This document shows, one piece after another, positions 27,571 through 41,700 of a stretch of 64,000 nt of DNA. Under the pieces are notes generated by a model that saw only the letters and a list, made by a program, of their open reading frames with translations, was not told the DNA's origin and did not search any database. Within the stretch, counting starts at the first letter, position 1. Every line of letters begins with the position of its first letter. Source of the stretch: Onchocerca lupi (Eukaryota; Nematoda; Chromadorea; Rhabditida; Onchocercidae). The stretch lies in assembly GCA_028564675.1 (NCBI GenBank), contig JAOVVO010000008.1, positions 124,001 to 188,000 of the forward strand, given 5' to 3'. A program made the translations under genes and the position numbers.

Positions 27571-28738
27571 TGAAGAAAAATGAAAATTCTTTTGCAATTT
27601 AGTAATTTTTTCAAAATTTTATAGTTTTTTTTTCAAGAAAATTTAACTTTACACAACGTGTAAATATCATGATGTTAATTTCAGTGAAACACAATATGCA
27701 ACACGTATGTATGATTTATTGAGTGATTTTTCCAGTTTTTAAATCAAATAAAACTATCTCTTGCACTTACACTACTTTGTTGACTGCTTAAATATTATTA
27801 TCTAATGGTTTAAATGCCATGCTTTGATCACATTTTAAGATCAAAATGTCATTCTTTTTTTTTGCTTCAATTTCACTTAAAATGGCATGTTTTAAAATTT
27901 TTTGATAAAATACATTCGCAAAACCTCACCTTTGTTTGTAATAATTTTTAATATACTATTTTTATTTATTGATAAACTTTTTAGCTGATAATGATACTTC
28001 ATTTATATTAAAAAAAAAAAGAAAAAAAAAAAAAAGATAGCACCAAAAATGTGGAATTTTTTAACACTTGAAAAATGCTATTAATGTTTTAAACAAAACT
28101 GATAATTTATCAATGAATCAATTAGTCTTCTCAACTCTCACCCTTTCATTTTTAATTGTTTTTTTTTTTTTTTTTTCACTTAAAAACTTGCATTAATTCA
28201 AGAATGGCAACATTTTTGGGTAATATTGAATTGATTCTTTCGAAGAGAATTTATTTCTTGCAAAAATTCACATTTTCTACATTTATGTTCATTCCTTTTT
28301 TTTTTCATATACAGCTCGTAATCCTAATTAATTTCCATAAATTACAATCGAATAAGTAAGCATAAATCAAATATCGATTTTAACAAAATATTGCCTTTTT
28401 CGAATAGAATCCATAATTTCAAACATATAACTAATTTATTTTAGTCCAGTTATCAGTCTAAATATCATCATATTTATACTGAATCATTAACTAGTCTCTA
28501 AGCTTACACTTGAAGAAATTATATTTACTACATATTATCACATAATGACTAGCTGAAAACAAGAAAATTGCTTGAATATGTGATCAAATGACAAAATCAG
28601 CATAGCTATGTGAGAAGAAATCAGGTTATCATTTTGAAATATGCTGACAAAAAGTTCCGGAATTTTGACAAATATCGCATAAAAATCATCATTCATAGCC
28701 AATATTGATGATGCGACAAGCAGAATCAGGTTTACGAC

Positions 28739-28740
28739 CG

Positions 28741-28787
<47 letters not shown>

Positions 28788-28788
28788 C

Positions 28789-28881
<93 letters not shown>
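28739..28881. repeat. Long (TAA)n microsatellite
   Basis: About 47 TAA units with a single CAT interruption near 28788, followed to about 28985 by degenerate AAT-rich sequence. Open frames of pure Ile or Leu on either strand are artefacts of the repeat. Confidence 0.95.
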
Positions 28882-28886
<5 letters not shown>

Positions 28887-29387
28887 TAAGAATAGCATTG
28901 GCAGCGTTGATAATAATAATTACAGCAATAATAACAATAATAATAATACCAAATAATAATGAGTAATTGATAATAGTAATGATAAATACAATAATGATAC
29001 AGCAGAAATGATAAATTCATTTGGAAATTAAAAATTGAAAGAAAAAAAGAAAAACAAAATTAACAAAATTAGGAAAGAATTAAAGAATTCAGTATGCAAA
29101 ATTAAAAATAAATGAAGAGTAAATTGTTTCAAATTTCAAATGAAATAAATGGATGACATTTATTTGAATTAAAATTGTGAGAAGATGTTTGTTTATTTTT
29201 TGTTGTCTTTGCTTTTTTTTTCGTTCATTCCTGTTAATTGTTTATTGGAACAATTATTTGTTGCATATGAAAGGGAATGGTAATAATCATGAAATAAGAA
29301 GGATTTACGTACATAACACACTGAAACCGGTATTTCTCTCTCTCTCTTTTAATTGCAGTGATTGCATTTAATGAAAAACGAAGAGTA

Positions 29388-32300
29388 ATGAAGAGGAAGA
29401 CGGAGAAGATGGAAAAGGTAAAATTTGTGATCGGTAATGATTTATTTCATTTTTTTAACTTTAAAAAAAAAAGATGAAAAATTTATTTCAAACATTTCGC
29501 CATTTCTTCGCCATCGTCATCACATACATCATCATTTCTATCGTCATCGTCATTCATTATCATTGTCATTATCACAATCACTGACACAGCACAATCAATA
29601 CCAATCATCATTATCAGCACTATCACCATCACTATCACCGCTATCTCTACCACCACTATCATCATCATCATCATCACAGTTTACCGATACCAACATTATT
29701 TATGATGAATACCTACCAATTTTGGCTAGTCAATCAGTCGCATTTACTTTTCTTTTGTTTTCCTTTTTTCGTTCTTTTTTGAATTAAATCCAATCTTTCG
29801 ATAACTATTTTGATTGTTTAATTTTTGGTTATTATCATGAGATGAATTATACAATTTATGAAATATTTTGACACTTTTGAAAGGCAAAAATATGACAAAG
29901 AAGGAAGAATGCTAATAATAAAATCAAAAATATTATTTTATTAATCAATAGATGAGAATGTAATGAACAAATTATTGCGTTTTTGTTTTTATTAATCAAC
30001 AAAATTATAATGGGAAAAAAGAATAACGAGTCTTCCGGTAGACTTATGGAATTTCCATTTATCAATTTTACTTCGTATAATTTTTACCATTCTTTCTTTT
30101 CCTTTTTTTTTTCTTTTTTCTTTTCTCTTTTTTTTTTTTTGTTAGTTTCAGAACCGATTGCGTTAGTAAAAGTTGTTTTCTAATGGTTGAAAATCGTGAA
30201 AAAACTCATCAATTCAAACGAACTTCTTCAATTGTCATTGGTAAAGCAATTTATCATTTTAGTAAATTAAATCGATTTTTTCGAAGAAAGTAAAACTAAA
30301 AATTGAATTTTCAAAATCGATATTGCGTAAGAAATGATTAAGAATTGATCAGAGAGAAATATTATCAATAATTTCAAATTTATCACCAAAAATGCAAAAG
30401 ATTATTAAGTATTAAATTTAGAATAGTTCTGTAATTCGGATATGCTGCAGTTTCCAGCGACCAAAGATGAAGCCGGTATTCCCAATGCTAACGCATCAAA
30501 GGCTTCAACGAAATTATCAAATCCGGTTGCAGTATCAGTTATTAAAGAATCCTCGAATGATTCAGTTGCTCCTGTAAAATTCGAGGCATAATTCATTTCC
30601 AATTTAGAATTTTTTTTAATTTTTAAATATATATAAATATGAAATAAGATGTTAAGAAAATTAGTTAGTTAATTAATCAATTATGTATGTGTTAATTAAT
30701 TTAAATTATCAATATTAAATACATTTAGTAAATAATTTATACCATTTATAGTTTTAGTCAATTAGATTAATTTTTAAGAAATATATTGGTAAGAAGAGTA
30801 ATTTAAATGGTATTGGAGAAAGATTGAAATTTGACGTTGATTCTATTTGAAGTTAGACATTTGCCATGATTGTTTTAGCTAGGTTTCGGATGTAATGATG
30901 ATGCAAACGATAGGAATAATCTTTTATACAACGATTATTTTGAAGAAGAAGCAGACGAATCACTTAATCCATATGATTTACTAATGCGAATACATTTTCC
31001 GATCAACAAAAGTCGCGCATTCTCACAATTGGAAAAATTCAAAAATTATTGGGAAAATTATTCATTTTATGCAATATGGCGTAAAAAATTCATCCAAGAT
31101 CATAACTGTCAGGAACAAGATTTATGGAAAGAGGTTTGTTGCGTGCTTGAAATTTTGAAAGAAAAGATTTGAATTTCAATTGTCACTTTGATATCCTGTA
31201 TTGCAAATTATTGTTCAAAAATATTGGCAATTATTTGCAATTTTAAAACGCAAATTATCAATCAATAGTTCGTTAATTCAACTTTTCAATTAGCTGAGTG
31301 ACGATTTCTCTAATAATAATAACTTCGATTATCTTCTTGATTCCTTATTTCTACTGATTTATAATCCATTCATGAAGTTTAATTTATTTTGGAAAAACAA
31401 TCGATCAATTTCATTTTCCTTTTTATGACTGTAAAAGATCAGCTTAAATTTGCATTGATCAGTTAATTATGGATCAATCGATTGATTGGGAATTTTTCCT
31501 AATAATGATTAAATTTATATTTTATCATTGCATCATATCTTTGCACTGGTTCTCTACAGTATCCCCATCTTCACTTTTGACATGTTCAGATCTTTCGCGT
31601 AATGATAATTAGTTAACTTTAGCGCTTATCAATTAAAAAAATTTGCAAAATTTGATTAGGTATTTCTGGAGAATATATATCTGCATTATGCGTAACTTTT
31701 ATACTATTTTTTGCTTCATGACATGTTTATTGTGGCTTCAATTATGTTTATCAATATTATCTTATGATATTTGCATTTCGCAATAATTAATTTAATTTTA
31801 CTAACTAAAATGTATATTTCATTAAATACTGTTTTCATTTTTCTTAATATTGCAAATAGTATTGTAGCGTCTTTTTTCAAATTTTACCATTAAATTTTTA
31901 AACATTTAAAAAAAAAGACAAAAAACAGATTAATGAAATAAATAAATATCAAAAATCATATATAAACATCTTTGAACATTTCGATTAATTAAATTCGTCA
32001 GAAAAATAATGCAATTCTCAAATTATTTAATTGCTTTTAACTTTAATTAGCAATATTTTTGACTAATTTATATGGTAGATTTTTTCCCGCAAAACTTTCT
32101 ATCATATTTATTATTTTTAAAATCAAAAATAAAATTATTTCTTCTTTTCCTACTTGAATTTTTTTTTTTTATTCAAATAAGATTTTAATTTGTTTATAAT
32201 ATTCTAAGAGATAGTTTTAATAATTCCAGTGAGTGCTAATTTTTCTTTCTCTTTTATAAATTGGCCAATTAAAATATCCATTTCAAAAAAGAAACAGGGA

Positions 32301-35300
32301 AAAAAGGCGGAATATTATAAGGTAGAGAGAAATTCCTTATATGAATCTCCTGCATAAACCGGGAAGGAGTTAGGCAGAAAAAAGAGAGAAAGGAAATGTG
32401 TTGAGGAAATTTTAATCATTGATGTTTTAATGACAAATATTTTGAAATTCTGACTTGATCGTAAGTTTCTATGCTGTTTTGATCTCCCCAAAGTTATAGT
32501 TTGTTTGAATTATTCTTTCATTTTTTCTCTCTTTTTTTTTTCTAAAATTTGACATAATCCATGATTTTTCTATGATTTTTAGCTTGCTATAGAATTATGA
32601 AACATTCATTTTAACGAGTAATTCAATACTGATTAAGACGAAAGTAGATTATTTTCGTCATTATTTCCCTCGTAGTTTTTGTGTAAATTTAATCATGATT
32701 AAATTAAATTCTTGTTCATATTATGCGCTGCTGAATGTTGTAAATTTATAAGACTTCTACTTTTCAAATGTTATCATCTGTCTTTTTGTTCTTATTCGAT
32801 AATTTTATTTAATTATTAATTTAATTACTGCTATCATCAATTAAAGTTTTTAGCAACTGATATTAATTTAAATATTTCCTTTCTTTTCTCAATTATTTGA
32901 TTATTTATTGCAAGCAATCTATTTGTTTTAATTTATTTGCTCATTTTCAAAACTATTATTGCTTGTTTGTTGCTTCCATAAACGTTTTAGCCTTATAATT
33001 GAACAATTTGTTAAAAAAATTAATAATTTCAATTTCTAGTTCTTCGTGGAATCAATACCTCATTTATTGATCAATTTATTTCTAACATTTTATGTTATTG
33101 GTGGTGCTGCTGCATTTCAATTAATTGATGAAAGTATACAGCATGAAAAATTTTTCGATGTTATTCAGTTCACCTTTACTACTATTGCTACTATCGGTAT
33201 ATTTCAACACATTTCTTTTTCATAGTTTAAATATAAAATTATTTAAAAAAAACGATATAAATTCAATAATAATTATAAACTTTTACTATTTGGGGAGAAA
33301 AATTTCTATAATCTTTTTATTAAAAAAAAAATGCATGAATTTTTATAACACGAATTTTAATCACCAAATAAATAATGATTGCCATAATTTTAAAGAGAGT
33401 AGAACTGAGTCTTTTAAGAATTAAATTGTGAATAAATTCAGTTGTAGCCTTTTTGATAAGGCAAATTAATCATCGATGATTATTAGTTGATTGATAAGCT
33501 AATAAAAGATATAAGATCAAATGAAATCCGTACGAAAATCAAAGCAAAAGATATTTTATTTTGAAGTAATCTCAAGCTTAAGTATTTGATTTTAGCTTGA
33601 GCATACGGTAACATAGGGAATATATTGAAATTATTATGTGCAAAATGGAAATAATCTGTAGATTTCTTAATTGTTTTACTGTAACTGTGACTGTCCGTTA
33701 CAGTACTATTTAAACATTTTTTATGGTACATTTTCTGAAACTGATACATTGTGATCTATCAAGTTATAGTAACCTACCATGATTCATTTTTAACTATACA
33801 GGAATCCTCGGAGGAATTTATTCATCTACTGGTAATCGAACTAACTGATCTTAAACGACTACTATTAAATATAAAACTTTTTTTTGGCTTAGATATTAAC
33901 TTTAGACATTGATCTCATCATTTATCAAAATTTTTAGCTACCATTTCCGAATTACGATATCATACAAAAATGGATGAAATTACAGTGACCTTTTCAGGTT
34001 ATGGTAATATCGTTCCAACAACAGATGCAAGTAAATTATTTTGTATATTTTATACGCTGGTTGGAGTGCCACTTCTCTTTCTATCGCTAACAAATATTGG
34101 TCAATTCATTGCCGAAGGTTATTGGATTTTCTTGGCATCACTACGAAGGACACAAGTATTGCTTATAATTTAAAATATTAATTTTCTAGCATCAGAAAAA
34201 GATTGGTTGAAAATTATTTGAAAAACCATCAAAATATCCGCAATTTTCATATTCAATTAATGCAAAGATTTAGTTCGCAAAATTTTTACACTCTAAAATT
34301 TTTAATAAAAAATAAAAATTTTAAATGCAAAAGAAATTGAAATCATAGGAAAAACAATGCATTATACATTCACCATTTCTAAAATGCCATCGATTAATTT
34401 GATCAATAATTTAAGATTAATCGAAAAGTATTCAATAAATAATAATAATTTTAGAGTAATTAAATTAAATTTCAAAATATTCATCGATTTATCTCATTTT
34501 GTCAAATTCGCATGCATATTTCAGTGCATCGAGACAGCAGACGAGCGTCGCTTACCAATAACAATTGTTGTTACATTGTTGTTGTCACATTCGATTGTCG
34601 GTGGCTTAATATTTCATTTCTGGATTGATGAAATGCCTGTTATTCCTGCAATTTATTTTAGGTTTATCATTTATCACTTATCATTTATCCATGAATATAT
34701 TAAAAAAAAAACATTTCTTCTCATTAACTTTTTATTTCTTCCATCTTCATTTTAAAAGAAGAATTAAAATGAAAATAAAAAATTAATCTTTTGCTTTTCT
34801 TTTTCTTTTATTTTATCCTTTTCTTTAGTTCTTTTGAATTCAAAGTTTGTGCCAATCTATATATTAATCTTAATCAATTTATTTACTTTCAATTTTAATT
34901 TTTTTTTTTAGTTTTGTTTCAATCACAACAATCGGTTATGGCGATATAACACCAACACCGACTAATGCTTTTCAAACATTTATTATTATCCTTTATCTTG
35001 CAATTGGAATGGTAAGTTAAATTGAAATTGATAATGAATTTTATTCAAAAGAATTTCAAAGGGCTCGAAAGAGTTGATTAAAGTGATAGAGAAGGATTCA
35101 AAGGAATTTAAAAACTGCGATCAACATGCAATGTCAATTTTTTAAATACCTTCAAAGAATTAATGTCAGTGGAAATGAATTATTTAATGCAATTATGATT
35201 CAAAAGGAGGGATAATTTATTCTATTCTAAAGGTAACTTTAAAAATATTCTCTCTTATTATGCATCAAATAAGCAACTTATCATGGAAATCACATTTTCA

Positions 35301-36777
35301 GGTGATAATGTCAACATTTGTCGCTTCACTTTATAATTACCTTCGAAGATTACACTACCTCGGACGTAGTTTCAGTGGAGCAGCTCATGTTGAAGTATGG
35401 TTTGGTGGTACTAAAATGTCAGTATCCGAATTACTCTGTATTGTTGCAGAAGAATTCAATGTTTGTCAATTTTTTTTATTACTTTTGCAAAAAAAAAAAA
35501 CAAAAAAACAAATGAATTAAATACTTTTTCTTTTCAAATTTTTTTCTTTCTTTCCTTTTTTTATTCTTAATGATTATTTTTTTGGCAAATAGATTAAAAT
35601 CTTATTTCTAATTTAAGTGGATAATTTTAATTAATTTAAAGCAAATTACTTAAATGAAAAGTTATTGCATGTCTTTTTATTTAAACTGAGTTTGATGCTC
35701 AGTAATTAAGTTCATTAATGTGTAATTAATAACTGAAGTTACTCAATAACTTACAATATCAAAAGGATCTTTCTTTTCGTTAATACAAATTCATTTATAA
35801 ATTACTTTTCTTTTGCATACATGTAAATATATATAAACGAAAATGGCTTTGATTTTCTTTTTTGAGAAAAAGGGACAAATTGTGATAAATTATAAAATTA
35901 GTTTGTTTTTGCAAAATTTTATAGGTTTCACCAAAAATGCTTTATGAAGTACTGCACGATTTGGATGACATAATTACAGAAGCAACAGATCCAAAAATAA
36001 AGTTAAACATTGAAGAAAAACAAAGTCGTCGTCAGAGTCGAATTTCACGTTCAGAAATGCGCGAATTTCGAGAACGCATGAAAAAAGGTGTTCGAGTGAT
36101 AGAAGTCAAAGATCAAAAACCAGGACATGTAAGTTTTGCATTCAATTAAGCTTGCTAATGAGACGGTTAAATATGGAAAATGATAATCATTTCCTTACTT
36201 GCATCGTTACTTTGAAGCTTATTATTTATTTTATCAGCCTTAATTTTTAGGTAATGATAAAGACTGACTCTGCCAAGTGCTTAAACAGAATTCCACAAAA
36301 TCAACGTGATAGTGTACGTAATTTTCTTAATCATCAAAATGTTCGGCGAATTTATAATGCAATAGCCGGATGTCTGATTTATGTGTCAAACATAGATCAT
36401 CAAAGAGTTTCATAATATCAACTATCAAACTGTCCTATATTTAATTCACCTATTCTAGAAATTAAATTACCGTTTGAGCTGGCTTCTTTCATTGCTTGAA
36501 ATTTTAATACAACAGTAATCGATTTTAAAAACTTCCCATTAAATAAAATTTAAAGCATAAATTCAAATTTCGATTGTATTTAATAATTTAAATGTAATTA
36601 ATTAAGAATTGAAAGATATGTATAATTGAAATGAATTTCAAACAGGTGATACAAGCGCTTGGCATGTTTCATCATGTGGTCAAGACGAAGTCAAATCTTA
36701 CAGTTAAACGACGCTCATCATCAGTCTCAACAAAGTTACATGCTATCAATAATTCTGCGTTAACTGAACCAGGCTAA
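29388..36777 (+). CDS. TWK-family two-pore-domain potassium channel
   Basis: K2P channels form leak K+ currents in the plasma membrane as dimers. Eleven exons join in phase to 513 residues: 29388-29417, 30427-30573, 30879-31133, 33040-33196, 33998-34155, 34525-34661, 34912-35011, 35302-35460, 35925-36128, 36251-36313 and 36646-36777. A hydrophilic N-terminal region of about 145 residues precedes TM1 (PHLLINLFLTFYVIGG). Then come pore 1 with TIATIGYGN (GYG at 197-199), TM2 (LFCIFYTLVGVPLLFLS), TM3 (LPITIVVTLLLSHSIVGG), pore 2 with SITTIGYGD (303-306) and TM4 (TFIIILYLAIGMVIM). A 180-residue basic, Ser-rich cytoplasmic tail follows. Both selectivity filters are intact. Exon 1 is the least certain part: it follows a good acceptor at 29357-29358 and gives only ten residues. 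Which nematode TWK this equals cannot be told by eye. Confidence 0.94.
31134..33039 (+). other. 1.9-kb intron of the TWK channel gene
   Basis: AT-rich intron before the TM1 exon. Phases on both sides are 0. I see no coding segment or RNA gene in it. Confidence 0.7.
36314..36415 (+). other. Possible alternative C-terminus of the channel by intron retention
   Basis: If the donor at 36314 (GTACGT) is not used, exon 10 stays open for 33 more residues, including VRNFLNHQNVRRIYNAIAG, and ends at TAA 36413-36415. The stretch is not low-complexity. It could be a shorter isoform's tail, or a chance open stretch in the intron. Confidence 0.3.
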
Positions 36778-38404
36778 TTTGATTTGCTCATAGAAATCAT
36801 TACTGTAAATAATATTTTTCATAAATGTTATTTTTGACATCAAATAATATTATTTATTCTTTAGCATGATATCAAATTTATGACTGATAACTAGAGATAA
36901 GATATGACTGGAGAGAAGTCGAATTATATGTCATCATTGTTCTCGATAATATTCTTTCTCTTTTTTTCCTCAGTTTTCGTCAATTCTTCATATTTTGTTA
37001 CACTGTTGAAATTCGTTTTTCAACAAGCAGTTATTCTAATTTCTCAACTTATATCTTCCAACGATACTGGCCTAAACAAAGAATGACGTGTTAAGCCAAT
37101 CATTCAAAAATATAAGTTGAGAAATAAAAAATGAAATTTTTTGGCCATTTGAAAATTTGAATTGAGAAATTTAAAGCATTAGTTAATTTTCATGTTTCGA
37201 ATATTTCATCAATTTCGAATGGAAATTTCGGAATCACATCCGATCAATAGCATTGATACCAGAAAATTTGAGGAATTTTTGCCAAAGCAAACAAGTGAAA
37301 GTGAAGGAGTAATTACCAATTAACAAAATATTAATAGGAAATGAATATATTATCAAACGAAATTATTTTAAGCCGCAAGCTAGATTTAATTACTTTGTAT
37401 GCTTCGTCAAAATATCAATCATTACTTTTATCTATTTATTACTATCAATTAATTTTGCCAAAAATAAAAATCTAAAATTTGCAGCATTAATAATTTTATT
37501 TGCGTATCAAATAATTTTCTTGTTATTTGACAATAAGCCGCAAGTTAGATGTTAAGTTAATTTTATTTTTCCATCTCATATATAAATTACTAAAGCGATT
37601 TTAGTGTATATATTAGTGATAAATAATGATAATATTTATAGTCATCTAACAGTGATAACATTAAGATCAGCAGTAATCTTTACTTTTATCCATAGCATAT
37701 AAGCTAGCTAATAATTTGAAATTGTTAAAATTTAACAATTTGCCTAGCTTTTCTTTTGTATTTGTCAAAATTTAGGGATTTATTTTAAGATTTTCTTTTT
37801 CGACTTGTCAATATAATTCCTTAAAACTGGTCCAAACAATGTGATCTCTCCTCTTATATCACTTTTTCATATCGTATATGCAATTATTTTTCAATAAAGA
37901 ATTTGAAATATCATTCGTTTGTAGCAATGCATCATTCTAGAAGTTCAGGAAAAATTCGACTAATTCGAAAAATTTTCATTCTTTGATAAATGTTATCAAA
38001 AAGATTGAAAAATAATATAAACAAGTTATGTCTGAATATTTTTCGAAATCTAACTAAACAAAAAAATATAATAGTTTGCACTGATCAAAGTTACAAAACC
38101 AATTTCGAAGGAAGTTTTTAAGTATGCTAAATTATTTCTTTGCAAAAATTGCTTAGTAAAACGAAGAGTAGTTTGGATTGATTCAGAATTAACTAAATAA
38201 ATTTTTAATTTAAATATAGATGATACTATTTGATCGATGATATTTCAATGCTTTCCTCATTTCAACAAATATCGATCGAATCATCGATCAAGAAAGGCTT
38301 AATAAACTTCAAAACTCACGTAATAACAGAATTAACTTAATTGTATCGTTTTAATTTGAACAAAACTTATGAGAGGAAACTTATATTGAGTTGACGAACT
38401 CAGT
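36778..38404. other. Intergenic region before tRNA-Gln
   Basis: 3' flank of the channel gene followed by AT-rich sequence. I see no gene; the 60-residue open frame at 36904 is hydrophobic and unsupported. Confidence 0.6.
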
Positions 38405-38476
38405 GGTCCCGTGGTGTAGTGGTTAGCACTCAGGACTCTGAATCCTGCGACGAGAGTTCAAATCTCTCCGGGACCT
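38405..38476 (+). tRNA. tRNA-Gln (anticodon CTG)
   Basis: A complete cloverleaf. The acceptor stem pairs GGTCCCG with CGGGACC. The anticodon stem CAGGA/TCCTG encloses CTCTGAA, giving anticodon CTG for codon CAG. A T-arm with GTTCAAATC is present and the discriminator base is T. No intron. It lies 280 bp beyond the 3' end of the MFS transporter gene, in the opposite orientation. Confidence 0.97.
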
Positions 38477-38753
38477 AGTAAAAACCAGTTTTTTTCATTG
38501 CATAGAAATATTTACTGGAAACTTCGTCAGTAACTTTTTCCCTGGTCAAATACTTCTTTGACCTTTAACTTTATAAGAAATTTTGTTTTTGATCTGAGAG
38601 GAGTGTCAGAAAGCTTATATCTTTGACATATGTGACGTATCATAGCTGTTTAACCTTTGACCCAAAAGAACACAATTGAAATGAATATATGATGGAATGA
38701 TTTTTAATTCAAATACAAATATGGATGAGAAAACAATTATAATATGCTTAAAT

Positions 38754-41700
38754 TTATAAAAATACTGGTTTGAGCTGTTCACCAGTTATATTATCAACAG
38801 GTATCCGGTTAGATGTAAATGCGGCCGCGATACCTTTTCCTAGTTTACAAAATAATATATTTGTGATGAATAGAAAACCGGCATGCAGGATGAATACATA
38901 GTACCATTCTTCAGATAGGCCATTTGGCGTTAATGAGGTCACAATAAATGGTACTGTAAACATCGCTATACACATTACTACCTGGAATTTTTGATCTTAT
39001 ATTATTTGAATTACTTACATCATTTTGTAAGAGTTCCGTTCGATTGCTATTTGTTGAGAGAAATAGGCGGTCATCCTGAATTTCAATATATTTCCGGATC
39101 AGGATATATCAGAAATGATCACTTTTTTCATATCTAATATTTAATCAATAAATCATTATGGAAAGAATGAATTTCGAAATGTTCAGCCAAACTTAGTAGT
39201 TTAATTCAGTTTTTTTTGGAAAAATTAAACAATTGAGAGGTTTTTAAAAAAGCAATAATTCATATGATTCATTCATAACAATCATTTGAAAAGTGTAAAT
39301 AATTTGCAAAGTGTTTTGAAAATTTAGCATTGAAATTTACAAACTATTCTTTTCTTTTTTTCTTTTTTTCAGTAATATCCACCTTCTCCTTTATTCTTTT
39401 TCTCTTTCTTTACCAAAAAATGAACAAATTTTAAATAATTAGTTTTCAGCTTACCTACAAAATTAGGATCACAATGCTATCTTCGTCATTTTATGCTATA
39501 AGTAATTTTAATTTATCAACTACTAAATTAAGATCACAAAATTACTGATTAATGATACCTGTACGATGGCATTGACGAAGTAACTATACTGTCGACCTAC
39601 CAGTGTGCAACTCTTGAAAAAGCCACCTGTATTGAAGCCAAGAATTGTCGTTGAACTAATTAGGAAAATGAGCGCTAAAGTTGTTCGATTTGCTGGTGTA
39701 TATGCTAAAGCAATGAGGAAAATGCCCATTCCAAAAAATGCTATGGTATTAAATAAACGAACCTAAAATGAAATTTGGATAAATCGATAATGTGAATCAA
39801 TTCAAAAGAAATCATTTAATAGTTCATATCTTTTGCGAAATTTTGACACCATTTTATAACAAATATAACTTCAATCTTTCCGTGAAATTATTGCTCAAAT
39901 AATTATGAGGTTGAAACATTTTCAACGTAGATATTATCTTACAAAACATTTTAAAATCAAAAGAAAAAAAGACTTTTCAGATGAATTCTTAGTTCAACTA
40001 CAATTTCATTCAAAAAAGTTGAAAGTTCAAGTTTTTAGGCAAATAATAATTACTGAAGTTTAAATTAATCGAAGAAATTCAAATTGACCTTAGTGGTTTC
40101 GCTAAGTGATGTAATTTTATCACTTGTAGTGCCAGCCAATATTTTGACTACAAATTGCAATAATGTTGGTAATGCTGCGGTTAAACCAACACTTACAATT
40201 GGTAAACCGAGTACCTTAAAATTATAAATTTGAATTTAAATTAAAAAAACAAAAGTTGATAATCCTAATTTTTTACAACTAACTCTGTATTTTCTAAAAA
40301 AAAAAAGAGAAAAAAAAATTGAATAATTTCATTCAGTTACAATTACTTTTCCTTCATAATCATAGTCAAAAATGAAAGAGCTTGATAAGCTAACTTGACT
40401 TATATAAGTTGGCGCAAAAACAACGACCATTTGAATACTGTACATATTACCGATAGCTGCAATCCAAATGGCCCAAACTGACGATGTTTGGAAAATTTCT
40501 CGATATGGTAGCTTAAAATATGATTCATAATCAAATTTTTATCGATTATTTTTTAAAATTGACCAAATTTTAAATCAGTCTAATAATAATTGCTTTTATC
40601 CTTTATATTTATTTATTTTTCGAATTTAAATTTAAAGTGCAAGTATATAAATTTTCATTACAAATTTAATAGTAGTGACAGACCTTTTCATCGCCTTGTT
40701 TTACTTTATTATCAATTTTTCCGTCAGTTATTAAATTTAATTCGTGAGCGGAAACCCAAGGAACATCATCTGGTTGATCCCTTCAATTATAATATATTTT
40801 TATAATTATATTTCCATACAGGAATTAAAAAGAGATAAAAAGTATGGAAAGTATGTAAGATTTTTGAAATATTATTTCAGTCTTTCATTTTTTCAATTTT
40901 AAATTCCTGAAAAATTATAGAACTAATTGAAATATTGAAAATCAATGTTGGAGGATATAGAAATGTGTGACAAACGATAAATGAGTTTCAATGTTTTCTC
41001 TATAAAATACCTATACAAAATCCACCATAATACAAGGAATATCAACGTTATTATGGCATGGATGTAAAAAACTGATGGCCATCCTAGGCTTGTTGAACAT
41101 AGAAATCCTGATATTGGCATTGTTATTACAGGGCCAAGCTGTAAGAGATTAGATAAGTTAGTATTGAATGGATAAAATTGAAATTTTCATAAATGAAATT
41201 GAAAAGAGCAAAAAGAGTGATGGGAGTGTATAGGGGCGAATGAATTTTGTTGGTTCGCCGGGCGTTGTGGCGAGCGCTTGTGATCCAAGTGACTGGGAGG
41301 CGTGTGATGGTGGATGGAGTGAGAGGAGGAGTCCTGGCTGGTTCTTGGCGGTGGCGACCGAGCGTCCAGGCCAAGCGTGGCGTCGACAAGGCGTCGGGAC
41401 AGGAGTGTCGCCGGCACCTGGTCGCATAATGAGGGGCGTACGGCTCAGGGCCGAAAGGCAGCAGGCAAAAGTCCCCGCGTCATGACAGTGGTCGGATAGC
41501 GCTTGCGAGCCGTCAGCATCAGCCAGCCTTGTCAATACCTCCAGACCCATCACTTTTGTCAACTTTACCGGTCAATGGTCAAAGGTCATTTTCTAGTTTC
41601 TTAAACCTTACCTTATATGAATTGGCCTACTTTTGCGTTCTTAGTTTACAAGTCCCAAGATTCAAAGAGAATGCTGCTGCATTTTAGAATGCATAATAAT

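Larger units (their letters stand above)
18704..29387. other. Gene-poor region rich in simple repeats
   Basis: About 10.7 kb between the divergent FLYWCH-like and TWK channel genes. It holds CA/GT, CT, CTA, AT and TAA microsatellites, a cluster of GGTAC-containing palindromes (19753-19850), a short hairpin (22327-22352) and a long hairpin (24247-24330). Open frames here are mostly repeat-derived. Two weak coding-like stretches on the minus strand (22933-23046 and 27417-27570) are noted elsewhere. Promoters of both flanking genes should lie within it. Confidence 0.6.

Noticed and set aside
28689..29020. Poly-Ile, poly-Leu and Tyr-rich frames
   Set aside because: Translation artefacts of the TAA microsatellite.
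29437..29787. 116-residue His/Ser/Leu-rich frame
   Set aside because: Comes from CATCAT-type repeats. It lies in the first intron of the channel gene.
30405..30602. 65-residue minus-strand frame
   Set aside because: It is the antisense shadow of channel exon 2, whose phases fit the neighbouring exons.
41158..41562. Arg/Pro-rich open frames of 60-134 residues on both strands
   Set aside because: They lie over the GC-rich SRP RNA gene, where stop codons are rare by composition. RNA motifs explain the sequence.
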